Origin: Hymenobacter sp. GOD-10R
Lineage (GTDB): Bacteria; Bacteroidota; Bacteroidia; Cytophagales; Hymenobacteraceae
NCBI RefSeq assembly: GCF_035609205.1
Contig: NZ_CP141184.1
Coordinates: forward strand, 5,587,001-5,651,000
Length of the DNA stretch: 64,000 nt
Reading direction: 5' to 3'
Shown: positions 18,864-26,706 of the stretch, piece by piece
How the letters are laid out: every line of letters starts with the position of its first letter
Position numbering within the stretch: the first letter of the stretch is position 1
Notes under the pieces: model-generated
Told to the model about the DNA's origin: nothing
Database searches by the model: none
Seen by the model: the letters and a program-made list of their open reading frames with translations, nothing else
Made by a program: the position numbers and the translations under genes

Positions 18864-19596
18864 GCTGTTGGGTACGCTCGTATTCACGTTCCGTGATGGA
18901 AACAAACCGGATATAATCGCCCGCTTTCAACAAGCTAGGTGTTTGGCCGTGCGGCGTGAACAGGTTCAGGGGCGTGCGGCCAATGAGCTGCCAGCCACCA
19001 GGCGTTTGGATGGAATACACGCCGGTTTGCTTGCCGGCAATGCCCACGGAGCCCGCCGGCACTTTCGGGCGTGGCTTATCCTTGCGCGGCGCAACCAGCT
19101 GCTCGGGCATGCCACCTAGGTAGGGGAAGCCGGGCGCAAAACCAATCATGTACACGAGGTACTCGGGCTGGGTGTGCAGGGCAATGACTTCCTCCGGGCT
19201 GAGGTGCGCGTGGCTAGCAACAAAGGCCAGATCGGGACCATACTTACTGCCGTAGCACACAGGTATTTCGACTACGTGCGACTCATGCGGTTCTGCCTCC
19301 GTCGTGGTTTGGAGTAACATGTGACGCAGCGTTTCGGTCACCACTTCATAAAGACTAGCTTCGTTAGGCGGGTTTATTTCCAAGGGGTTGTAATAAACCG
19401 TAACCGTGGTGAAAGCGGGCACATACTCGATGAAGCCGGGAAAAGGATGCGCGTCCAGATAAGCGCTCAGCGCCTGCACTTCGCGGTGCGTGTGGCGCTT
19501 GATAGCATCACCGAACTGCACCACAACGGCCGATTCGCCCAACGGGTAGAACTGGACCTCAGCACGCGTGGCCGGTGCCGGGTAAAGGTTTTCCAT
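18853..19596 (-). CDS. pxpB: 5-oxoprolinase subunit B (KipI / allophanate hydrolase subunit 1 family)
   Basis: A 247-residue subunit of 5-oxoprolinase. It has the family pattern GESAVVVQFGDAI near the N-terminus, VCYGSKYGPDL with the conserved YGG-like turn altered to YGS, and the strongly conserved YMIGFAPGFPYLGGMPEQL and GIAGKQTGVYSIQTPGGWQL. It is the first gene of the operon pxpB-pxpC-pxpA-transporter. Older names from Bacillus (kipI, a sporulation kinase inhibitor) refer to the same family; the metabolic role is better supported by the gene set. Confidence 0.95.
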   Translation of the reverse strand: MENLYPAPATRAEVQFYPLGESAVVVQFGDAIKRHTHREVQALSAYLDAHPFPGFIEYVPAFTTVTVYYNPLEINPPNEASLYEVVTETLRHMLLQTTTEAEPHESHVVEIPVCYGSKYGPDLAFVASHAHLSPEEVIALHTQPEYLVYMIGFAPGFPYLGGMPEQLVAPRKDKPRPKVPAGSVGIAGKQTGVYSIQTPGGWQLIGRTPLNLFTPHGQTPSLLKAGDYIRFVSITEREYERTQQHES

Positions 19597-19690
19597 GCGT
19601 TATTGCTTGCGTTTTTGGGCTAGCTTCGGAAGCTGACCGTGTATCTTGGCTGCTCGCTTCGTGCTACTTCCGGTGGAATATACAGTCGTT

Positions 19691-19870
19691 TCGCAAGATT
19701 GTACATGTCGCCTGCCGGTCCGACGCGTAAGCGTCCGGCCGGTTGTTGCCTGCCGACGTTGTACAGGCTAGGCGCACGTTGGTCGTTCTGGCGGTTTCGT
19801 TCAACGACGACCGGTCGGACGCCTAGGGCGTCAGGCCGGCAGACGCGAGTTGTGCAACGTCGGGCAGCTA
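19691..19870. repeat. Pair of inverted ~60-bp GC-rich repeat units (repeat family 3)
   Basis: Two imperfect copies of one unit face each other: 19697-19764 (CGCCTGCCGGTCCGACGCGT...) and 19800-19870 on the opposite strand. Each has an inner palindrome (GTCCGACGC-GTAA-GCGTCCGGC; CGGACGC-CTAG-GGCGTCAGG). They fill the space between the divergent pxpB and M1 peptidase genes. No coding sequence is visible in this 338-bp gap, and the short open frames across it are made of the repeat. Multi-copy occurrence in the genome is expected but not visible here. Confidence 0.7.
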
Positions 19871-19934
19871 AAGTAGACTATCCTTTTACGTAACCGTTGC
19901 TTTTACCTTGCTCTTTCTTCGAACGCCAGCCCGC

Positions 19935-22544
19935 ATGAATCATCTGTTTAAAACTTTCTCCCAAACGGGCTTGCTGTTGCTAGCCGTGAATCTTGGTGCT
20001 TACGGTCAGAAAAAAATGGCAACCGACAACAGCGTACCCGTCGAGAAAGGCGTTTCGGAGACGCTAGCTAGCTTTCGGAAGAAGCATTTGAGCCAGATAG
20101 CTTATACCCTAGCGTTTACTCTTCCGAGCCAGAAAGCAACGCCCATTACGGCTTCCGAGTCAGTTTTCTTTCAGCTAAAGGACAACAAGCAGCCGCTTCA
20201 GCTTGACTTCAAGGAAAAAGCCGATCACATAAAACGAGTAACTGTTAATAAAAAAGTCGTCTCCGTTGACCACCGCAATGAGCACCTAGTGCTTCCCGCC
20301 GCCGCTTTGCGCAAAGGCGCTAACGAGGTGCAGATTGAGTTTACCGCCGGCGACCTATCCCTGAACCGTAGCGACGATTACCTGTACACGCTGCTGGTGC
20401 CCGAGCGGGCCCGCACGGTGTTCCCGGTGTTCGACCAGCCTAACCTGAAAGCCTCGTTCAAACTTTCGCTAACGCTGCCAACGGCGTGGCAAGCCGTGGC
20501 AAATGGCCCGTTGCAAGACTCCGTGGTGGCGGGCGCCAACAAAACGTACCACTTCGCTCCTTCCGACACCATCAGCACGTACCTGTTTTCGTTTGCGGCG
20601 GGCAAGTTCACGCACGTTGCCCAAACGCTGAACGGACGAACCATGAACCTGCTGCACCGCGAAACCGATCAGGACAAGCTGCGCCTGAGCCTAGGTCCCA
20701 TCTTCCAGATTCACGCGGATGCGCTGGCCTTCATGCAGGAGTACACCCAGATTCCGTATCCATTCCGCAAGTTCGACTTCGTCGCCATCCCCGATTTCCA
20801 GTACGGCGGCATGGAGCACGTCGGTGCCATTGACTACAAAGCCTCCTCGCTGTTCCTAGATGAAGGCGCCACACAGGACCAAAAGCTAGCCCGCGCCAAC
20901 CTCATCTCGCACGAAACGGCCCACATGTGGTTCGGCGACTTGGTCACGATGCAGTGGTTCAACGATGTGTGGATGAAGGAGGTGTTTGCCAACTTCATGG
21001 CCGACAAAATCTCACAGGTGGCCGTGGCCAACTCCAACTACGACCTCAAGTTCGTACTCGACCACTACCCCGCCGCCTACGGCGTCGACCGCACGGCTGG
21101 CGCCAACCCCATTCGGCAGCCGCTGGCCAATTTGCAGGATGCGGGCTCACTCTACGGCAACATTATCTACCACAAAGCGCCCATTATGATGCGGCAGCTA
21201 GAGCGACTAATGGGCCCCGAGGCGTTTCAGCAAGGCTTGCGCGAATACTTGAAGAAGTACGCTCACGGCAACGCCACCTGGCCCGATCTCATTGCAATTC
21301 TGGATGCTCGCACGCCCGCCGATCTGCACGCCTGGAACGAAGTGTGGGTGAACGAGCCCGGCCGCCCCATCTTTGATTTTGACCTGCAAACCAAGGACGG
21401 CAAGATCACGCAACTCCTCGTGAAGCAGCAAGCCGAAGATGGTTCGAACCGCATCTGGCCGCAGCTTTTCGAGGTGTTGCTGGTGTACCCAAACACGGTG
21501 AAAGAGCTAACCGTGAACATGCGCGAGCGGCAGGTGCGCCTGCCCGAAGCCGAAGGCCAAGCAGCACCTAGCTTTATCCTGTTCAATTCCTCAGGCCTGG
21601 GCTACGGCGTGTTCCCAGTTGAGAAGCAGATGACTACAGGCCTAGCTTCGCTACAAAACCCAGTGGCGCGGGCGTCGGCTTACGTGAATCTCTACGAGAA
21701 CATGCTCAACGGGCGCGTAATAGCACCTAGGCAACTCCTAGAAGTGTACCGTCAGCTGCTGACGAAAGAGCCAGAGGAGCTAAACCTAAAGCTTTTGACC
21801 GGGCAAGTGAGCGAGATTTACTGGAAGTTTCTGCCCACACAGGAGCGCACAGCCCTAGCTTCTCTGCTGGAAAAAGACCTTTGGCAGGCCATGCAGCAAA
21901 ATGCCGCTCCAAATTCTAAAAAGCTGTTGTTCAAAGCCTACCAATCAGTGGCCTTGACCAAGCCGGCGCAAGATCAGCTCTATCAAGTTTGGGATAAAGA
22001 GCAGGCGCCAACAGGCGTGAAGCTGACCGAAGACGACTACACGGCTCTAGCCCAAGCCCTAGCCGTGCGCGACTATCCCGCTGAGTCGCCGATTCTGGAA
22101 AAGCAGCTAGCTCGCATTAAGAACGCCGACCGCCAGAAGCGCTTACAGTTTCTAATGCCGGCTTTGTCATCGGATGTGCGGGTGCGAGACGCGTTTTTCG
22201 CTTCGCTGAAAGAGGATAAGAACCGCGAGAAGGAAGCGTGGGTGGTAACGGCCCTAGGGTATTTGCATCATCCGTTGCGGGCGACCACCTCGGAGAAATA
22301 CTTACCGGAAAGCCTAGCTTTGTTGGAGGAAATTCAGCTAACGGGAGACATTTTCTTTCCTTACTCTTGGCTGCAAGCCACCTTCGGCAGCTACCAAACG
22401 CCCACGGCGGCCCGTACCGTGCGCACGTTTTTGCAAGCCCACCCAACGTACAATCCCAAACTGCGCGCTAAGATCTTGCAAGCTTCCAACGACTTGTTTC
22501 GGGCCGAAAAGCTAGTGCAACACCCACAAAGCAGCACGCTGTAG
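19935..22544 (+). CDS. M1 family metallo-aminopeptidase, secreted
   Basis: An 869-residue zinc aminopeptidase with an N-terminal signal peptide (MNHLFKTFSQTGLLLLAVNLGAYG), so it should act in the periplasm or outside. The zinc site is HETAH (326-330) with the third ligand in WMKEVFANF 18 residues on. The exopeptidase motif usually written GxMEN reads GGMEH (291-295), with His in place of Asn. Length and the C-terminal helical repeat region fit the ERAP/aminopeptidase-N layout. ATG 19935 is chosen because it opens the signal peptide; a longer reading begins with TTG at 19908. It is monocistronic. Confidence 0.92.
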   Translation: MNHLFKTFSQTGLLLLAVNLGAYGQKKMATDNSVPVEKGVSETLASFRKKHLSQIAYTLAFTLPSQKATPITASESVFFQLKDNKQPLQLDFKEKADHIKRVTVNKKVVSVDHRNEHLVLPAAALRKGANEVQIEFTAGDLSLNRSDDYLYTLLVPERARTVFPVFDQPNLKASFKLSLTLPTAWQAVANGPLQDSVVAGANKTYHFAPSDTISTYLFSFAAGKFTHVAQTLNGRTMNLLHRETDQDKLRLSLGPIFQIHADALAFMQEYTQIPYPFRKFDFVAIPDFQYGGMEHVGAIDYKASSLFLDEGATQDQKLARANLISHETAHMWFGDLVTMQWFNDVWMKEVFANFMADKISQVAVANSNYDLKFVLDHYPAAYGVDRTAGANPIRQPLANLQDAGSLYGNIIYHKAPIMMRQLERLMGPEAFQQGLREYLKKYAHGNATWPDLIAILDARTPADLHAWNEVWVNEPGRPIFDFDLQTKDGKITQLLVKQQAEDGSNRIWPQLFEVLLVYPNTVKELTVNMRERQVRLPEAEGQAAPSFILFNSSGLGYGVFPVEKQMTTGLASLQNPVARASAYVNLYENMLNGRVIAPRQLLEVYRQLLTKEPEELNLKLLTGQVSEIYWKFLPTQERTALASLLEKDLWQAMQQNAAPNSKKLLFKAYQSVALTKPAQDQLYQVWDKEQAPTGVKLTEDDYTALAQALAVRDYPAESPILEKQLARIKNADRQKRLQFLMPALSSDVRVRDAFFASLKEDKNREKEAWVVTALGYLHHPLRATTSEKYLPESLALLEEIQLTGDIFFPYSWLQATFGSYQTPTAARTVRTFLQAHPTYNPKLRAKILQASNDLFRAEKLVQHPQSSTL

Positions 22545-22568
22545 ACACACCTACTTGTGTCTACAGCG
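22537..22568 (+). terminator. Hairpin at the end of the aminopeptidase gene (repeat family 4)
   Basis: CGCTGTAGACACA (22537-22549) pairs exactly with TGTGTCTACAGCG (22556-22568) around CCTACT; the stop codon lies inside the stem. A partial inverted copy of the same word (AGACACAAGTAGGTGTCT) follows at 22620-22637. No long T-tract is present, so rho-independent termination is less certain than for other hairpins here. Confidence 0.6.
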
Positions 22569-22664
22569 TTGCTGATGTTGTTTAGCTAAGCGGTTCAAGG
22601 CCGAGTCGTTCAACGGGGAGACACAAGTAGGTGTCTCTACGAGCAATAGCCGCGTACTTACGCT

Positions 22665-23690
22665 ATGATTAAATCTGTTATCGTCAGTGCTATCCGTCAA
22701 GAAACTCCGGAGGTAAAGACGCTTTTACTTGATGCACCAGCGCTTTCCTACCAGGCAGGACAATACCTCACGTTCGTGCACCCGCGTAACGAAGAACTGC
22801 GCCGCTCCTACTCGATTTCGTCAGCGCCAGTCCTAGATGAGTCGCTAGCCGTAACGGTGAAGCGAGTGCCCAACGGGCTTTTCTCACGCTACCTGGCCGA
22901 TACGGTGCAGGTAGGCGACACGCTGCTGACTATTGGCGCTGGCGGCTTCTTCACCCTGCCCGAAACCCTTGACGATGAGTACCAGCAGGTATTTTTCTTC
23001 GCGGCGGGCAGCGGTATTACGCCCATCTACGCGCTTCTGAAAAGCGTGCTGCATCAGCATCCTAGCTTGCACGCCGTCCTGATTTATAGCAACCGCACAC
23101 CCGCAGACGCCGTGTTCTACCCGGAGCTTCAGCACCTAGCTTCCCAGTTTGCCGACCGGCTGAAGGTGGAGTTCCTGTTCAGCAACCACCCGGTGCTAGC
23201 CCGTGCCCGCTTGTACCGCGACTTGCTAGAGACTTTCGTTAAACAGTACAGCCTGACCACGCCTGAGCGCACCCTAGCTTTCTTATGCGGTCCGCTCAAC
23301 TACATGCGGATGTGCGTGTACGGCTTGCGAGAAATTGGTATTCCGTTGGCAAACATCCGGCGCGAAAACTTTAACCCTGAGACGGCGCACCCCACGTTCG
23401 CCACGCCGCCCGATACAGAACCGCACAACGTTACGGTACAGCTTACGGGTACCACGCACACTTTTGAGACACAATACCCCGTTTCGATTTTACAAACCGC
23501 TAAAAAGCAAGGCATAGCGCTTCCCTATAGTTGCGGCAACGGCGTGTGTGGCAGCTGCGTGGCGCGTTGCACCTCGGGCCAAGTGTGGATGGCTACCAAC
23601 GAAGTACTCACCGAGCGGGACCTAGCCAAAGGCCTCGTGCTGACCTGCACCGGCTACCCCGTCGGTGGCGACGTAAGGCTGGAGCTTTAA
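22665..23690 (+). CDS. PaaE/Hcr-type ferredoxin-NAD(P)H reductase with C-terminal 2Fe-2S domain
   Basis: A 341-residue flavoprotein. The N-terminal FAD domain has RRSYSIS (46-52, the RxYS flavin motif); the NAD(P)H domain has FFAAGSGITPIYALL and ends in LAFLCGPLNYM; the C-terminal plant-type ferredoxin domain has CGNGVCGSC (Cys290, Cys295, Cys298) and a final ligand in VLTCTGYP (about 328). Electrons would pass from NAD(P)H via FAD to the 2Fe-2S centre and then to an oxygenase, desaturase or hydroxylase that is not encoded nearby. Phenylacetate degradation genes are absent, so the name paaE is not given. Single gene on the plus strand. Confidence 0.9.
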   Translation: MIKSVIVSAIRQETPEVKTLLLDAPALSYQAGQYLTFVHPRNEELRRSYSISSAPVLDESLAVTVKRVPNGLFSRYLADTVQVGDTLLTIGAGGFFTLPETLDDEYQQVFFFAAGSGITPIYALLKSVLHQHPSLHAVLIYSNRTPADAVFYPELQHLASQFADRLKVEFLFSNHPVLARARLYRDLLETFVKQYSLTTPERTLAFLCGPLNYMRMCVYGLREIGIPLANIRRENFNPETAHPTFATPPDTEPHNVTVQLTGTTHTFETQYPVSILQTAKKQGIALPYSCGNGVCGSCVARCTSGQVWMATNEVLTERDLAKGLVLTCTGYPVGGDVRLEL

Positions 23691-23693
23691 AGA

Positions 23694-23796
23694 TGTAGCG
23701 CGCAGCTCCTGCTTCGCGCCTCCTTGAACGACTCGTGTCTAGGTTTGTCACAACGATTTCATGCAACGAGACGCGAAGCGGGAGCTGCGCGCTACA
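23694..23796. repeat. Intergenic inverted repeat, 25-bp arms (repeat family 5)
   Basis: TGTAGCGCGCAGCTCCTGCT... (23694-23718) and its complement at 23772-23796 match at 24 of 25 positions around a 53-nt spacer. It fills the gap between two convergent genes and may terminate both. The word is GC-rich and I recall similar ones scattered in Hymenobacter genomes. Confidence 0.75.
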
Positions 23797-23798
23797 CG

Positions 23799-25565
23799 CT
23801 AGTAATGCGTATGATTCACGACCGTACTCTTCAGATAGTCAAGATTCTTCTTGCTGTCTTTACCGCTGTAAGCCGCTTTGCTGTAGCCATACACCCGTAG
23901 CACGCCGCGGTTCAGCGTAATGACTTCTTCGGCGCCTTTTCCTGTGAAGTCGAACATGTGGAAGACTGGATCGGGAAAGTACAGCTCGCCGGTGCCTAGG
24001 TCATTCAGCCGAAACTTATACCAGAACAGGTCTGTGCTACCGTCGCCGCGCCAGTTGCCGCGCACGAAATCGGGGTTGCCGTTGATCGGGTTGCCGGGCC
24101 ATTTCTTCACCGGCTCCCCTTTGTTATCAAACCAATACAGCTGACTTGACAGGTACGGTTCCCCGATCTGCCGATTGCCGTAGGTGCGCCCGCCCACTAC
24201 CACTTGTGGCCCCGGCACATTGCGTAGGAAGTTGCCCACCTGAATCTGCTGGCTATGCTCGGCGGTGCCCTGCCAAATGATTTTTCCCGTCATGGCTTGA
24301 TAGACAAACACACCTGCTTCGCTGTTAGCCGTCACGATGTCGAGGTGGCCGTCGCCGTCTACATCCCCAAACTTGTAGCTGTCAGCGTGGTCGTGGTTGT
24401 CGGGCAGCAGGTCAAACCGGTCCCATATTTTCTGCCCTTTCGTATCGAGCAGCAGCGTGCCCACCAGCACCTCATCGAGCCCATCTTGATTCAGATCGAC
24501 AGGGTACACGTAGTGGCCTAGGTTGTCCTTCTTGCGCTGCTCGGTGTGGCTCCACAGCGAGTTCAGCTTGGCATCGTAGGCCTGCACGTTGATGGTGCCG
24601 CCCATGTCGGTAAACACGACCAAGTCGTTGGGCGAGCCGGGGTGCAGCTTACCAACGGCCAGGCGGAAGTTGTTGTACACGTGCGGTAGTGGCTTTGTAG
24701 GCCACGCCACTTTGCGCTTGATCTTGCCCGTGCGCCCATCGGCCATCACCAGCCACTCCTGACCATCTATAAAGCGCCAGTGTACCACTTCCGCCTTGCC
24801 ATCGTGGTCGAAATCCCAGAGCACGCCGGGCGCTTCAAATTCTGAGCGCTCCTTCACGTACTCGGCAGGTGCTTTATAATTCCACAGCTCCTTGCCGCTG
24901 TTGTCAAAGACGTGCGCTGAAAAGTCAGGCTCCAACACCATAAAGTCGGTCTGGCCGTCGCCATTCACGTCCCCAAACTTCACGGCGTTCGATGGTGGTA
25001 TGGCGTACTCCTTCAGCAGCTTCACGTTCTCGCTAAGCTGAAAAGGTCGAATATCCTCCTCCGTTAAGTTCGAGTTCTTGGTCAGGACCAACACATCGAA
25101 GCTAGGTGCAGCATCGATTCGGGTTATTTTGATGTTCACCGTGCCGGGTTGCAAGTCGAATGTGCCGCCTGCTTGCCAGCTCAGCTTACCTGTCCCGAAG
25201 CTAGCGGCCGTTACCTTATCATTCACGGCCACCTTAAACGAGGCATTCTTCTCTCCCTGGCTGCGCACGAAAAGGGTGTAAGTCCCTGCTTCGGGCACTT
25301 GTACCTTCATCATCAGGTTTGTTTCGGATTTCAGCACCAGCGCGGTGTTATTAAATAACCACGGCACATTCAGGGCTCCCGCATCGGCAATGATGTTGCC
25401 TTTGGGAATTTCCTGCAAGAAGTCGGAAGCGGGAATAAGAATAGTGCTTGCCAACGGTTGCGGTCGACTAGCGGCTACTGCTTGCGAAGTAGCTTGTACT
25501 ACCTGCGCGGTGCCACCGTGCCATAAGCTCACCAGCACAGCACTCAGTACAATTAGTTTTTTCAT
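23799..25565 (-). CDS. Secreted FG-GAP/VCBS repeat protein
   Basis: A 588-residue exported protein with signal peptide MKKLIVLSAVLVSLWHGGTA. After about 170 residues that look like a beta-sandwich (possibly carbohydrate-binding), the rest carries FG-GAP type repeats of a beta-propeller with calcium loops: GDVNGDGQTDF, DFDHDGKAEV, VDLNQDGLDEV, GDVDGDGHLDI. Such domains occur in rhamnogalacturonan lyases and in adhesins; I see no catalytic motif to choose between them. It is alone on the minus strand, converging on the reductase gene across the repeat at 23694-23796. Confidence 0.8.
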   Translation of the reverse strand: MKKLIVLSAVLVSLWHGGTAQVVQATSQAVAASRPQPLASTILIPASDFLQEIPKGNIIADAGALNVPWLFNNTALVLKSETNLMMKVQVPEAGTYTLFVRSQGEKNASFKVAVNDKVTAASFGTGKLSWQAGGTFDLQPGTVNIKITRIDAAPSFDVLVLTKNSNLTEEDIRPFQLSENVKLLKEYAIPPSNAVKFGDVNGDGQTDFMVLEPDFSAHVFDNSGKELWNYKAPAEYVKERSEFEAPGVLWDFDHDGKAEVVHWRFIDGQEWLVMADGRTGKIKRKVAWPTKPLPHVYNNFRLAVGKLHPGSPNDLVVFTDMGGTINVQAYDAKLNSLWSHTEQRKKDNLGHYVYPVDLNQDGLDEVLVGTLLLDTKGQKIWDRFDLLPDNHDHADSYKFGDVDGDGHLDIVTANSEAGVFVYQAMTGKIIWQGTAEHSQQIQVGNFLRNVPGPQVVVGGRTYGNRQIGEPYLSSQLYWFDNKGEPVKKWPGNPINGNPDFVRGNWRGDGSTDLFWYKFRLNDLGTGELYFPDPVFHMFDFTGKGAEEVITLNRGVLRVYGYSKAAYSGKDSKKNLDYLKSTVVNHTHY

Positions 25566-25709
25566 GTAAGTAGATAGTTATGCGCGCCGGTTTTCAGCTT
25601 GCTTGCTCTATCTACAGATACGTCTGCGTACTACTCTCCTGATGTGTCCTAGGTGCGACTTCTTGCTGACTACCAATCATCAACAAGCTCGGCTGGTGGC
25701 GTAAACTAC

Positions 25710-26354
25710 TTAGAGTTGATTCAAATGAACTTGTTCAATTACCAACTCACTACTTTGTGCCGTTGTGACTACATGGCAGCAATACGCCGGATCTAATAGC
25801 ACCTCTTTACAATACCACTTCTTATTCTCCCAGGTAATAGTACTATCAGAAAAATTCACTTTTTCGGGCGAATAACTAAGCCCCAGCCCTATTGCTTTTA
25901 GGAAGGCTTCTTTCTGTGTCCAGTGCTGGTAAAATGTGCGCATACTGTCCTTGGCCTGTATAATCTCCGACCACTCTTGTGGCGAGAAATGACTTTGCAT
26001 GTCTTGCAAATCAATTCTCTTAACTTCTTCTATATCAACACCTACCTGATTATCTACACTAAGTGCACAAACAACATACGCCCCCGAGTGTGAAATATTA
26101 AAACTAAGTCCTTCCTCAAAATAGGGCTTCTTATAATTCGTGTATTTTATATCAGCAAGCGAATAATTATCTGCTCCTACCACTTGCATTCCTTTCAGCA
26201 GTAGCATATTTCCTAATAAGCTACGCTGCGCATCCTGCCAATTTTTGAAGCGCAGTATTTTCTCTTGAGCAGCAAACGGAAGCTTGTGCAACACCAATTC
26301 AAGCTGCGCAGCTTGCAGCTGTTGATAAGAGCTCGTGTAAAATAGATAGATCAT
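25710..26354 (-). CDS. 4'-phosphopantetheinyl transferase, Sfp type
   Basis: A 214-residue enzyme that moves the phosphopantetheine arm of CoA onto carrier-protein serines. The two magnesium/CoA motifs are clear: GVDIE (105-109) and WTQKEAFLKAIG (145-156), and FNISHSGAYVVCAL precedes them. The length (about 215-240) is that of Sfp-type transferases serving NRPS and PKS, twice AcpS. It is divergent from the large NRPS gene and surely activates the five carrier domains encoded in this cluster. Confidence 0.93.
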   Translation of the reverse strand: MIYLFYTSSYQQLQAAQLELVLHKLPFAAQEKILRFKNWQDAQRSLLGNMLLLKGMQVVGADNYSLADIKYTNYKKPYFEEGLSFNISHSGAYVVCALSVDNQVGVDIEEVKRIDLQDMQSHFSPQEWSEIIQAKDSMRTFYQHWTQKEAFLKAIGLGLSYSPEKVNFSDSTITWENKKWYCKEVLLDPAYCCHVVTTAQSSELVIEQVHLNQL

Positions 26355-26706
26355 TTCAACTACTGAACTAAGGAGCTCTACCGATTTTTAAAGCTACGCT
26401 TGCAGCGCATCCGTTGCATGAATTTACCAGCTTAAAGCACTTCGCAAAATAACGTGCCTACTTTATTATTTGGGGAGCTTTAACGTATCACTTCATTTCA
26501 CTTAAGTACAGCCTCGCGGAAATCAGCAGACGAGTTACACCTTCGTTTTATTCAATAATTAATAACAAGCTAAAATTATTATATCGCCTATTATGAAAAA
26601 TAACATAGCCTTCAAGTCCATATTGTGTTTTATTTTTTATATTGCATAAGAGAATTATACAATTCTTTTCCTCCTACAGGCTTAAAAGTAGGGACTATAT
26701 TGACCT
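26355..26706. other. Divergent promoter region of the biosynthetic cluster
   Basis: 352 bp of A+T-rich DNA between the phosphopantetheinyl transferase gene and the plus-strand NRPS. No ORF of coding type, no clear TAnnTTTG box and no strong palindrome is visible. It probably holds both promoters. Confidence 0.5.

Noticed and set aside
19639..19893. Short plus-strand frame across the gap before the M1 peptidase
   Set aside because: It is made almost wholly of the inverted GC-rich repeat units and has no protein-like features.
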